This document shows positions 52,277 through 60,965 of a stretch of 64,000 bases of DNA, piece by piece. The stretch is from an uncultured Roseibium sp. (lineage in GTDB: Bacteria > Pseudomonadota > Alphaproteobacteria > Rhizobiales > Stappiaceae). The stretch is taken from the NCBI RefSeq assembly GCF_947499295.1, contig NZ_CANMNP010000020.1:62001-126000 (forward strand). Direction: 5' to 3'. The notes below the pieces were generated by a model. The model was given only the letters and a program-made list of their open reading frames with translations, did not search any database and had not been told where the DNA came from. How positions within the stretch are numbered: position 1 is the stretch's first letter; each line of letters begins with the position of its first letter. The translations under genes and the position numbers were made by a program.

Positions 52277-53164
52277 TCAACTGTTTCGCCTCTTAGGCCA
52301 GTTGATCAGAACCACACCAAGAATGGCAAGACAGATTCCGACAAAGGTTTCGACATCAAGCGTCTCAGACAGGAACACGACGCCCAGAAAAACCCCAACT
52401 CCGGACCGAAGGTAGGCCTGGCTGGCGGTTCCCATGGCTCCGAGTGTCGACAGAAGCCGGAAATAGATCAGGAATGCCAGAGCCGTGCAGGCCGTACCGA
52501 GGAAAATCGCAGCACCAATTCCGGTCAGGCTGGGTTCAAGTTGCCAGGGTCTGTCGACAATCAGACTTGCAGGAACAAGCACAAGCGCCGAGCACAAAAG
52601 TGTTCCGCAAGCTGGAACGATTGGATGCAATCCGGCAAACAGTCTGCCGCGAAGCGCCGCAAATCCGTAAAGCACCGCACTCAAGAGGACCGCCAGTTGC
52701 GGCAAAAGGTTTTGCCCCAGGTCGTCCAGTGCGCCCATACCCACGATAAGCACGATGCCGCCAAACCCCAGGAGGGCACCTGCGAGCTGCCTGGGTCCTG
52801 GCCGGTTTCCGCTTTGTAGCAACACAAACGAAAAAGCAAAGACCCAGAGCGGCGAGGTTGAATTCAAAACACTGGAAACCGCGGTGCCGGCATATTGCTG
52901 TCCCCAGGCGAGCAGCATCCACGGGCCGGTGCTGTTGACCAGCGACTGAACCATGAACAAGCGCCAGCTGCGCGCATCCAGAGGCAACCGGATGCCCCAA
53001 AAGGCCATTATTGCCAACAAGATGATCGATGCGAGCGCAACGCGAATAGCAATCAGTGTTGCAGGCGGGATCGTTGGCAGCGCAAGCGCTATCCACATAT
53101 AGGACGAGCCCCATAGCAGGGCCAGGCACCCCAAAAGGGCGTACTCAAAAGTTCGGTTTTGCAT
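52277..53164 (-). CDS. EamA/DMT-family membrane transporter
   Basis: The 295-residue protein has about ten hydrophobic helices arranged as two EamA halves, with LLWGSSYMWIALALP near the start and LGTACTALAFLIYFRLL in the second half. DMT carriers export amino acids, drugs or metabolites. The start at 53164 follows the ABM-gene stop by 14 bases. It sits in a four-gene operon that looks designed for an oxidised or toxic small molecule, which is inference. Confidence 0.9.
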   Translation of the reverse strand: MQNRTFEYALLGCLALLWGSSYMWIALALPTIPPATLIAIRVALASIILLAIMAFWGIRLPLDARSWRLFMVQSLVNSTGPWMLLAWGQQYAGTAVSSVLNSTSPLWVFAFSFVLLQSGNRPGPRQLAGALLGFGGIVLIVGMGALDDLGQNLLPQLAVLLSAVLYGFAALRGRLFAGLHPIVPACGTLLCSALVLVPASLIVDRPWQLEPSLTGIGAAIFLGTACTALAFLIYFRLLSTLGAMGTASQAYLRSGVGVFLGVVFLSETLDVETFVGICLAILGVVLINWPKRRNS

Positions 53165-53178
53165 GGGAATGGCTTGCT

Positions 53179-53523
53179 CTAGCCGTGGAGCGCACGGCTG
53201 TCGTCCGGTGCTTCGGACCGCTCTTCCATTCCGTAGTCCCTCAGAACATGCGTAACCCGTAGCCGGTAGTCTTTGAAGTAGCTCCCCCTGCCGGCTGCCT
53301 GTGCCTTGCGGTGCTGGGTCAACTGGCGCCATTCGTTCAAGGCAGCTTCGTCACGAAAGTAGGAAAGGGACAAAAGTTTTTCCGGATCGGTCAGGCTCTG
53401 AAATCGCTCAACAGACAGAAAGCCGTCAATCTGCTCGACCAATGGGCGCATCTCCGCCGCCATGTCGAGATACGCCTGCTGTTTGTCCGCATGCGGGATA
53501 ACTTCGAAAATCACGGCAATCAC
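53179..53523 (-). CDS. Antibiotic biosynthesis monooxygenase (ABM)-domain protein
   Basis: The 114-residue protein is an ABM-type dimeric barrel: MIAVIFEVIPHADKQQAYLDMA, then IDGFLSVERFQSLTDPEKLLSLSYF and WRQLTQHRKAQ. Family members include small oxygenases and heme-binding proteins. It overlaps the NIPSNAP gene by 4 bases (ATGA), a sign of coupled translation. The role is unknown. Confidence 0.88.
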   Translation of the reverse strand: MIAVIFEVIPHADKQQAYLDMAAEMRPLVEQIDGFLSVERFQSLTDPEKLLSLSYFRDEAALNEWRQLTQHRKAQAAGRGSYFKDYRLRVTHVLRDYGMEERSEAPDDSRALHG

Positions 53524-53852
53524 TTTTCTGCTCCTTCGACGGCATGCGGTGCGGACGCCAGTTTCAGAAAGGTGCGGTCTTCCCGCAAGATGAATTTTTC
53601 CGATTGGGCGAAAGCATAGTTTTCCTGTCCCAGCGGATCGGCAGCCAACCGGGCTCGATAGGCTTCATAAGCCGCCAGATTTTCGATTGAATAGACACCA
53701 TATGCCAGGGTGGACGAGCCTTCATGCGGTGCATAATAGCCGATCAGTTCAGCGCCACATCTGGGAATCGCCTGCCCCCAATTGCGTGCATAGGTCTCAA
53801 AAGAAGCCCGCTTTGTCGGGTCGATGTGATAGCGGATAAAACACGTGATCAT
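53520..53852 (-). CDS. NIPSNAP-family protein
   Basis: The 110-residue protein has the NIPSNAP-like ferredoxin fold: MITCFIRYHIDPTKRASFETYA at the start and the aromatic-rich ELIGYYAPHEGSSTLAYGVYSI. Bacterial NIPSNAP proteins have no proven reaction. It leads a four-gene operon and is divergent from an ArsR-type regulator that is 93 bases away. Confidence 0.88.
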   Translation of the reverse strand: MITCFIRYHIDPTKRASFETYARNWGQAIPRCGAELIGYYAPHEGSSTLAYGVYSIENLAAYEAYRARLAADPLGQENYAFAQSEKFILREDRTFLKLASAPHAVEGAEK

Positions 53853-53945
53853 CTTTCAAACCTTTCCAGTGGTCGTTGCACCGGCTTTGTGTCATGTTGC
53901 GTGACATCAATGCTTCGATGCAGATCGAACCATGAGAGAGGAACC

Positions 53946-54635
53946 GTGAAAGAAGGCCCGGACATTGCCCGGATTGGCGCTCTGATAGGTGATCCCGCGC
54001 GCGCCAACATACTGGGCGCACTGTTGAGCGGGAAGGCGCTGACGGCCACGGAACTGGCAGCAGAAGCCGGTGTCACCGGTCAGACCGCGAGCTCGCACCT
54101 CAAGAAGTTGATGGAAGGTGGCTTGCTTTTGCAGGCCAAGCAAGGAAGGCACCGTTATTTCACACTCGCCGGACCAGAAGTCGGCGCAGTGCTCGAGGCT
54201 GTCATGGGATTGGCCGCACACAAGGGTCACTTGCGAACCCGCACCGGACCGAAAGACCCGGCCATGCGGGCTGCAAGGGTCTGTTACGACCATCTGGCCG
54301 GCGATATGGCCGTGCGTATCTTCGACAGCCTTCAATCGCGTGACTTTCTGGCCATCACTGGCACAAAGGGCGGCTTCGGGCTGACCGACAATGGAAGCCG
54401 TTTTGTCAGAGAGATCGGCATCGATCTCGACGCCTTGACCGCAGGCCGACGACCACTTTGCAGAGTGTGCCTTGATTGGAGCGAACGCCGCAATCACCTT
54501 GCCGGCAGCCTGGGTGCTGCCTTGCTGACGCACTTCATTCAAAAGGACTGGCTGCGTAGAGACAGGAACAGCCGAACAGTGCGGATCTCGCCAAAGGGGC
54601 AAGCAGAGATGAACCAGCTTTTCCCGGTGGACTAG
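53946..54635 (+). CDS. ArsR-family regulator with C-terminal helical domain
   Basis: The 229-residue protein has an ArsR winged helix at about 5-80 (LIGDPARANILGALLSGKALTATELAAE; GVTGQTASSHLKKLMEGGLL) and an additional C-terminal domain of 130 residues with cysteines (MRAARVCYDHLAGD, RPLCRVCLDW). The sequence lacks the classical ELCVCDL metal site. It starts with GTG at 53946 with AGAGGA upstream. It is divergent from the NIPSNAP operon, which is its likely target; the cysteines could sense thiol or metal stress, by inference. Confidence 0.88.
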   Translation: MKEGPDIARIGALIGDPARANILGALLSGKALTATELAAEAGVTGQTASSHLKKLMEGGLLLQAKQGRHRYFTLAGPEVGAVLEAVMGLAAHKGHLRTRTGPKDPAMRAARVCYDHLAGDMAVRIFDSLQSRDFLAITGTKGGFGLTDNGSRFVREIGIDLDALTAGRRPLCRVCLDWSERRNHLAGSLGAALLTHFIQKDWLRRDRNSRTVRISPKGQAEMNQLFPVD

Positions 54636-54838
54636 CCTTGTCAGCCAACCGCTGTTCTGTCGCATGCCTTTTTGTTTTCTAAGAGGGACGTTGATCCGAT
54701 ACCCGGAAGCACATGGCAGTCGCGAGAATTCTCCTAGACCCCATCTCGCTCGGCCAGCACAATTCGACCCAGCTCGAAACATTACCTGTGATTGGCAGCC
54801 TATGGTGCTCAGAACGAACACCAAGAGGGAACACAATC

Positions 54839-55480
54839 GTGGATCAGATCTCAATCTACCTGCCAGGAATTCTGCTCGCCTATTCGGCGTTTTTGCTTGC
54901 GATTGCCAGCCCGGGCCCAAACATTCTCGCAGTTCTTGGAACATCCATGAGCGCTGGAAGAAAGTCAGGCGTTTCACTGGCCCTCGGTGTCTCAGCAGGG
55001 TCTTTCACCTGGGCGGTCCTGACAGTGCTCGGACTTTCTGCATTGCTCGCCGCCTATGCTTCTGCCCTGACGGTCATTAAAATTTTCGGCGGCGCATACC
55101 TGCTCTGGCTGGCTTACAAGTCCTTGAAGTCTGCGGCGTCACACCACGACATAGAGACTAGCGAACTCAAAGGCGGCAAACGCACGCCCAGCGGCTATTT
55201 CATTCGCGGTTACATCATTCAGATGATGAACCCAAAGGCGGCCCTGGCCTGGATCGCGATCATATCTCTTGGTCTGAAGGCCGATGCACCTTTCTGGGTC
55301 GGTGCAGTGATTGTTGTTGGAACCTTCATCATGTCCGCAGCCATACACACCCTGTATGCCCTCGCCTTTTCCAGTGCGGCCATGATCGTTGTCTACGGTA
55401 AAGCACGGCGCACCATACAGCTGCTGCTTGGTGGCTTCTTCGCCTTTGCAGGATTTAAGCTCCTGCTCAGCCGCGACTAA
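54839..55480 (+). CDS. LysE/RhtB-family amino-acid exporter
   Basis: The 213-residue protein has about six membrane helices and the family pattern LLAIASPGPNILAVLGTSMSAGRKSGVSLALGVSAG (quoted in parts: SPGPNILAVLGTSMSAGR, GVSLALGVSAG), plus YLLWLAYKSLK and the second conserved NPKAALAW. Such carriers export basic or neutral amino acids or homoserine lactones. The GTG start at 54839 follows GAGGGAA by about 7 bases. A terminator follows. Confidence 0.9.
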   Translation: MDQISIYLPGILLAYSAFLLAIASPGPNILAVLGTSMSAGRKSGVSLALGVSAGSFTWAVLTVLGLSALLAAYASALTVIKIFGGAYLLWLAYKSLKSAASHHDIETSELKGGKRTPSGYFIRGYIIQMMNPKAALAWIAIISLGLKADAPFWVGAVIVVGTFIMSAAIHTLYALAFSSAAMIVVYGKARRTIQLLLGGFFAFAGFKLLLSRD

Positions 55481-55496
55481 GCGCATGCACGACAAC

Positions 55497-55523
55497 AAAA
55501 AACCCGGCAAAAGCCGGGTTTTG
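55497..55523 (+). terminator. Rho-independent terminator after the LysE gene
   Basis: A stem AAAACCCGGC with its perfect complement surrounds an AAAA loop, with T-run TTTTGTCT after it on the plus strand. It lies 17 bases after the stop codon. Confidence 0.92.
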
Positions 55524-55595
55524 TCTAAAAGGTGGGCGACGTTCGGGGCATGAGAACGTCGAGCGGTATTTTGTTATTCTTGGGGCCCGATCGGG

Positions 55596-55751
55596 TTAGG
55601 CCCGTTTTCTGGAGGCTCTGAAAACCTCCTGAACATTTGGCAGGGCTTCGCGCCATGAGCGGTAGAGACGTGACGGCAACCACGGAAGGCGGTCCCGGTT
55701 ATAGTCCTGGCGATGCCGAACCAACATAATTTTGGCCGTGTGCACGTTCAT
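55596..55751 (-). CDS. 51-residue basic small protein with strong expression signals
   Basis: A 51-codon gene encodes MNVHTAKIMLVRHRQDYNR followed by DRLPWLPSRLYRSWREALP and NVQEVFRASRKRA. It is basic, with two Trp near the middle. The start is supported by AAAGGAGAAG, an almost perfect ribosome site 4-5 bases upstream, and by a near-consensus promoter (listed separately). Length and Arg/Trp composition recall the small DUF1127-type proteins of alphaproteobacteria, but I cannot match it. A role as a small regulator or RNA-binding protein is open. Confidence 0.72.
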   Translation of the reverse strand: MNVHTAKIMLVRHRQDYNRDRLPWLPSRLYRSWREALPNVQEVFRASRKRA

Positions 55752-55806
55752 TGTTCTTCTCCTTTTGCAGCTCATTCAATGTCGAAGCAGCTGCGTGATG
55801 AGAAGA

Positions 55807-55835
55807 ATAATAGGTGCACACCGTGCACATTTCAA
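55807..55835 (-). promoter_or_regulatory. Sigma70-like promoter with a palindrome in its spacer, for the 51-residue gene
   Basis: On the minus strand, -35 TTGAAA and -10 TATTAT are separated by exactly 17 bases. The spacer holds GTGCAC-GGT-GTGCAC, a dyad made of two palindromic hexamers. A repressor bound there would block RNA polymerase. The gene start is 56 bases after the -10 box. A related motif, GCACTGCGTGC, lies just upstream. Confidence 0.8.
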
Positions 55836-56095
55836 GAGCGCACTGCGTGCATTTTCATTAAAAAAGCGTCATTTTCTCAAGGATATTTAATTTACACGCA
55901 AAAATAACAGGGAAGTTGCAATATACGTTGCGGGCGTCCCGGATCTCATTGGAACGCATGAGACTTGGCAGGAGTTGCGCAGGCTTGTGGGGCGAAGATC
56001 ACCAGCACTCGCTCTTTGAGAACAAGGCAGCAAAACGCATTTCCGATCTCAAGACAGGTTTCAAACGACTTCGCTGCAAGCCACTCAATCCCACG
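55836..56095. other. Gap between small-protein gene promoter and metH terminator
   Basis: I see no gene here. Its left part adds repeats of GTGC-type motifs near the promoter (55836-55852); the rest looks ordinary and has no supported RNA gene or frame with a ribosome site. Confidence 0.5.
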
Positions 56096-56121
56096 AAAAA
56101 AGCGGACCTGCCGGTCCGCTT
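56096..56121 (-). terminator. Rho-independent terminator of the metF-metH operon
   Basis: On the minus strand, AAGCGGACC-GGCA-GGTCCGCTT is followed by TTTTCG. It stands about 55 bases after the metH stop. Confidence 0.93.
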
Positions 56122-56176
56122 ATCTCCTTTGAATTGACCGCGCCTGAAAGAGCGAAGAACCTGACATGAAGCCGTT

Positions 56177-59100
56177 CTATTCAGCTGCTTCCATCCGGGC
56201 CGGATCGTAATTCAGGATCGGCGCCAGCCAGCGTTCGGCGTAGGTTACATCCCACAACTTGCGTGCAGCATAGTCTTCCACCTGATCTTTTTCGATCTTG
56301 CCGACACCGAAATAGTGGCTATCCGCATGACTGAAATAAAGCCCGGAGACCGAAGATCCCGGCATCATGGCACGACTTTCCGTGAGCTGAATTCCAGTCA
56401 GCCGTTCGGCATCAAGCATTCTGAACAGCGTGTCCTTTTCAGTATGATCGGGTTGCGCGGGATAGCCTGCGGCAGGACGGATACCCTGATATTTTTCACC
56501 GATGATGTCCTCAACTTGCAGGTTCTCATCGGCTGCATATCCCCACAAGTCCGTGCGAACGATCTGATGGAGCTTTTCCGCAAACGCTTCGGCAAGCCGG
56601 TCCGCCAAGGCCTGTGAGAGGATCTTATTGTAGTCATCCCCTTCCTTTGCATAACGAGCGGCAAGATCATCCTCGCCATGTCCCGCAGTGACGGCAAAAC
56701 CACCAACCCAGTCCTTGATGCCGCTCTCCAGCGGAGCGACGAAGTCGCTAAGTGCCACATTTGCACGTCCGCCGGCCGACCTCGCCATTTGCTGACGCAG
56801 CGTGTGGAAAGTGGCGAGCGTTTCCGAGCGGCCTTCGTCCGTAAACACCCTGACATCATCGCCAACCGCATTGGCCGGCCACAAAGAAGCAACACCACGC
56901 GCAGTCAGAAGTTTCCTCTCAACGATTTCGTCGAGCATCCGCCTGGCATCATCGTACAGCGCCTTGGCTGCCGGACCGTACCGGTTGTCTGTCAGCACGG
57001 CCGGGTACCGGCCCTTGATTTCCCAGGTTGCGAAAAACGGTGTCCAGTCAATGAGCGGAACCAGCTTTTCCAGCGGGAACTCATCGAAGACAGTCGACCC
57101 GGGTTTCTTGGGTTCTACAGGCGGCTTGCCGGCAAAATCCGACTGGAAAGCGTTCTTGCGCGCGTCTGCCAACGAAGTGCGTTTCTGTCCGCCTCGTCCA
57201 GCAGCGTGTTTTTCAGCTATGTCAGCATATTCGGCGCGTACATTCGCAAAATAGGGCTCACGTCCCCCCTCACTCATGAGTTTGGAAGCAACGCCGACAG
57301 CGCGGCCCGCGTCCGTGACATAGATCGCCTGGCCACGCGCATAATTCGGGTGGATCTTTACCGCGGTGTGGATCTTTGAAGTCGTAGCCCCGCCGATGAG
57401 AAGTGGTACGTCCAGACCTTCCCGTTCCAGCTCTGACGCCACATAGCACATTTCATCGAGAGACGGCGTGATCAGACCAGACAGTCCGACCATGTCGACT
57501 TTTTCAGCTTTGGCTGTTTCCAGGATCTTGGCAGCGGACACCATGACACCCAGATCAATCACCTCGAAATTGTTGCACTGGAGCACGACGCCGACAATGT
57601 TCTTGCCGATGTCATGAACGTCGCCCTTGACCGTTGCCATCAGGATCTTGCCCGCGGAAGAATGGCCCGTAAGGCCTTGCTCTTGCTTTTCCTTCTCCAT
57701 GAAAGGCATCAGGTAGGCGACAGCTTTTTTCATCACGCGCGCGGACTTGACGACCTGTGGCAAGAACATCTGTCCGGATCCGAAAAGATCGCCAACCACG
57801 TTCATACCGTCCATCAACGGACCTTCAATGACGTGAAGCGGACGATCGAATGCTTGTCTGGCTTCTTCCGTATCTTCAACAACATAATCGGAAATACCGT
57901 GAACCAGCGCATGTTCGAGGCGTTTGGCGACACCCCAGGTTCGCCAGGTCAGATCGGCTTCTTTCCTTTTACCGCCCTCACCTTTCCAACGCTCTGCTGC
58001 TTCCAGCATACGGTCCGTGGCATCGTCCCTTCGGTTCAGCACCACGTCTTCGCAAAGTTCCCGCAGTTCGCTTTCCAGATCATTATAGACTGCCAACTGT
58101 CCGGCATTGACGATGCCCATGTCCATGCCGCACTTGATGGCATGGTAGAGGAACACCGAGTGCATCGCCTCGCGCACAGCCTCGTTGCCCCTAAAGGAAA
58201 ACGACAGGTTGGATACCCCACCCGACACGTGCGCATGGGCAAGGTTTTCACGGATCCAGCCGGTCGCTTCGATGAAATCGACACCGTAGTTGTTGTGTTC
58301 TTCGATACCGGTCGCGACAGCGAAAATATTAGGATCGAAGATAATGTCTTCCGGGGGGAAACCGACCTTCTCAGTCAGCACCTTGTAGGATCGGGCGCAA
58401 ATCTCGGTCTTGCGTGCAAACGTATCGGCCTGACCGTCCTCGTCAAATGCCATCACAACGACGGCTGCACCGTAGCGCCGGACAAGCTTGGCCTGCTCGA
58501 TGAAGGCTTCTTCGCCTTCTTTCATTGAAATGGAATTGACGACGCCTTTGCCCTGAATGCATTTCAAACCGGCCTCGATCACAGTCCATTTGGAGCTGTC
58601 GATCATGATCGGCACTTTGGCAATATCCGGTTCGGCCGCAACAAGGTTGAGGAACGTCACCATGGCCTCTTCGGAATCCAGGAGGCCCTCATCCATGTTG
58701 ATGTCGATGATCTGAGCGCCGTTTTCCACTTGCTGGCGCGCCACGTCGAGTGCCGTTGCGTAGTCGCCTTCCTTGATAAGTTTCCGGAAGCGCGCGGAGC
58801 CCGTCACGTTGGTGCGTTCACCCACATTGACGAAATTGGTTTCCTTGGTGACGACAAAGGGCTCCAGACCCGACAGGCGCATATGCCGATCAATATCGGG
58901 AATCGCCCGTGGTGCCTTGTTCGCAACGGCTTCGGCGATCGCGCGTATATGCGCCGGCGTCGTACCGCAGCAGCCCCCGACCAGATTGACCAGGCCGGCT
59001 GACGCGAACTCTTCGATCAACCCGGCCATATGTTCCGGGCTCTCGTCATATTCACCGAACTCATTGGGCAGGCCCGCATTCGGGTAGGCACACACCAGGG

Positions 59101-59905
59101 TATCGGCAACCCGGCCAAGTTCATCCACATGCGCACGCATTTCCTTGGCACCGAGGGCGCAGTTCAGGCCAATCGCAAGCGGCTCAGTATGCCGGACCGA
59201 ATTCCAGAACGCCTCAGGTGTTTGACCCGACAGCGTGCGGCCGGAGAGATCGGTAATCGTGCCGGACACGATCACCGGAAGTTTCTTGCCTGTTTCCTCA
59301 AAGACTTCGTCAATGCCGAAGAGAGCCGCCTTGGCATTCAGCGTGTCGAAGATGGTTTCGACAAGAAGAAGATCGGCACCACCAGCGATTAGGCCTCGGA
59401 CAGCTTCCGCATATGCGATCCGCAAATCATCAAAAGATACAGCACGGTAGCCCGGATTGTTAACGTCCGGAGAAATTGAAGCGGTCCGGTTGGTCGGTCC
59501 AAGGGCACCCGCAACGAAACGCTGCCGGGCGGGATCATTTGCCATGACCTGGTCGCATGCTTCGCGCGCAAGCCGCGCACTTTCGAAATTCAGTTCGTAG
59601 GCCAGTTCCTCCATCCCGTAATCGGCCTGGGCAATGGTCGTGGAGGAAAAGGTGTTCGTCTCGACAATGTCAGCGCCGGCTTCCAGATAGTCGACATGGA
59701 TCTGCCGGATCGCTTCCGGTTGCGTGAGACTGAGCAGGTCATTGTTGCCTTTGACATCGCTCGGCCAGTCTGCGAAACGCGCGCCCCGATAGGCGGCCTC
59801 GTCCAATTTGAGCAGCTGGATCTCCGTGCCCATCGCACCGTCCAACACAAGAATGCGGGACTTTGCAAGGTCGTTGAGGCGCTCAAAGGCATCGGAGGTT
59901 TTCAC
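56177..59905 (-). CDS. metH: Cobalamin-dependent methionine synthase
   Basis: The 1242-residue protein has all four MetH modules: homocysteine-binding (about 1-330, zinc Cys pair in VGGCCGTTPAH), methyltetrahydrofolate-binding (about 345-620, NVGERTNVTGSARF), cobalamin cap and binding (about 650-890, GDVHDIGKNIV with the DxHxxG B12 ligand), and a C-terminal AdoMet reactivation domain (about 900-1230, ending with RPAAGYPAQPDH and SGLYFSHADSHYFGVG). It starts with GTG, with GGAAGG about 8 bases upstream. metF lies upstream on the same strand, so methyl-folate production and use are co-expressed. The protein is full length. Confidence 0.97.
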   Translation of the reverse strand: MKTSDAFERLNDLAKSRILVLDGAMGTEIQLLKLDEAAYRGARFADWPSDVKGNNDLLSLTQPEAIRQIHVDYLEAGADIVETNTFSSTTIAQADYGMEELAYELNFESARLAREACDQVMANDPARQRFVAGALGPTNRTASISPDVNNPGYRAVSFDDLRIAYAEAVRGLIAGGADLLLVETIFDTLNAKAALFGIDEVFEETGKKLPVIVSGTITDLSGRTLSGQTPEAFWNSVRHTEPLAIGLNCALGAKEMRAHVDELGRVADTLVCAYPNAGLPNEFGEYDESPEHMAGLIEEFASAGLVNLVGGCCGTTPAHIRAIAEAVANKAPRAIPDIDRHMRLSGLEPFVVTKETNFVNVGERTNVTGSARFRKLIKEGDYATALDVARQQVENGAQIIDINMDEGLLDSEEAMVTFLNLVAAEPDIAKVPIMIDSSKWTVIEAGLKCIQGKGVVNSISMKEGEEAFIEQAKLVRRYGAAVVVMAFDEDGQADTFARKTEICARSYKVLTEKVGFPPEDIIFDPNIFAVATGIEEHNNYGVDFIEATGWIRENLAHAHVSGGVSNLSFSFRGNEAVREAMHSVFLYHAIKCGMDMGIVNAGQLAVYNDLESELRELCEDVVLNRRDDATDRMLEAAERWKGEGGKRKEADLTWRTWGVAKRLEHALVHGISDYVVEDTEEARQAFDRPLHVIEGPLMDGMNVVGDLFGSGQMFLPQVVKSARVMKKAVAYLMPFMEKEKQEQGLTGHSSAGKILMATVKGDVHDIGKNIVGVVLQCNNFEVIDLGVMVSAAKILETAKAEKVDMVGLSGLITPSLDEMCYVASELEREGLDVPLLIGGATTSKIHTAVKIHPNYARGQAIYVTDAGRAVGVASKLMSEGGREPYFANVRAEYADIAEKHAAGRGGQKRTSLADARKNAFQSDFAGKPPVEPKKPGSTVFDEFPLEKLVPLIDWTPFFATWEIKGRYPAVLTDNRYGPAAKALYDDARRMLDEIVERKLLTARGVASLWPANAVGDDVRVFTDEGRSETLATFHTLRQQMARSAGGRANVALSDFVAPLESGIKDWVGGFAVTAGHGEDDLAARYAKEGDDYNKILSQALADRLAEAFAEKLHQIVRTDLWGYAADENLQVEDIIGEKYQGIRPAAGYPAQPDHTEKDTLFRMLDAERLTGIQLTESRAMMPGSSVSGLYFSHADSHYFGVGKIEKDQVEDYAARKLWDVTYAERWLAPILNYDPARMEAAE

Positions 59906-60051
59906 TGTTTTTCCTTCCGGAGGATCTGCTTTTCAAGCGCGGCGACAGAGTTGGGTTCGCGTGGCGCTTGCTGAATGTCAAACGTATTGCGGGCCGCGAT
60001 GTCTGCGGCCTCGCCATTGAGTGTTTCCCGGACGCTACAACCGGCTTCCGG

Positions 60052-60963
60052 TCAGGCGGCCAGACCTTTCACCTCACCCTGGCCCATGCCCAGCATGTGG
60101 CAGATTGCAAAGGTCAGATCAGCACGGTTCATGGTGTAGAAATGGAAATCATTGATGCCACGGTCGACCAGATCCATTGCCTGCTCACAGGCAACGGAGA
60201 CACCGACCAGCTTGCGTGTTTCGGGATCGTTGCTCAGACCGGCGAACCGTCGAGCAAGCCATTGCGGAATGGACGTGCCACACTTGGCTGAGAACACCAT
60301 GGTCTGCTCAAAATTGTGGATCGGCAGGATACCGGGAATAACGGGAATGTTGATGCCGGCAGCCGCGATCCGGTCCAGATAGGCATCGAACACGTCATTG
60401 TCGAAGAAGTACTGGGTGATGATCCGGTCTGCGCCCGCATCAACCTTGCGCTTCAGATTGTCGATTTCGGTCTGCCAACTTCCGCTTTCCGGATGCTTTT
60501 CCGGATAGCCGGAAACCGAGATGTCGAAATTGGCAATCTTCTTGATCCCCGAAACAAGGTCAGAAGCATAAGGATAGCCATTGTTGTGAGGTGTATAACG
60601 CGTACCTATGCCTTCAAGCGGGTCACCGCGCAGTGCGACCAGGTGTCGAACACCCAGATCCCAGTAGTCCTTGACGATCCCGTCGATCTCCTCCTGTGAA
60701 GCCCCCACACAGGTCAGATGCGCAGCCGGCGCTAGGTCTGTTTCCTTCAAAATACGCTCAACAGTCTTGTGTGTGCGCTCACGGGTCGACCCGCCTGCCC
60801 CGTAGGTCACGGACACAAAAGAAGGATGAAGCGGTGCCAGGCGCTGCACTGTGTTCCATAGCGTTTCTGCCATCTTGTCGGATTTCGGCGGAAAAAACTC
60901 AAACGACGCCGTAATTGGTGTCGGTGCGGCCTGATGGGACCTGCGGTTGGAAACGGAATTCAT
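60052..60963 (-). CDS. metF: 5,10-methylenetetrahydrofolate reductase
   Basis: The 303-residue protein has the MetF TIM-barrel motifs: SFEFFPPKSDKM at the start, VSVTYGAGGSTRERT, VALRGDPLEG and IITQYFFD. It reduces methylene-THF to methyl-THF with FAD and NAD(P)H, supplying MetH. The ATG at 60963 follows the ArsR-methyltransferase stop by 2 bases, which is tight coupling. GAGAGG lies about 9 bases upstream. metH follows after about 146 bases. Confidence 0.96.
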   Translation of the reverse strand: MNSVSNRRSHQAAPTPITASFEFFPPKSDKMAETLWNTVQRLAPLHPSFVSVTYGAGGSTRERTHKTVERILKETDLAPAAHLTCVGASQEEIDGIVKDYWDLGVRHLVALRGDPLEGIGTRYTPHNNGYPYASDLVSGIKKIANFDISVSGYPEKHPESGSWQTEIDNLKRKVDAGADRIITQYFFDNDVFDAYLDRIAAAGINIPVIPGILPIHNFEQTMVFSAKCGTSIPQWLARRFAGLSNDPETRKLVGVSVACEQAMDLVDRGINDFHFYTMNRADLTFAICHMLGMGQGEVKGLAA

Positions 60964-60965
60964 AA

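Noticed and set aside
53907..54977. Minus-strand open frame of 356 codons opposite the ArsR gene
   Set aside because: It is the reverse-strand shadow of the ArsR-type gene; composition is not protein-like.
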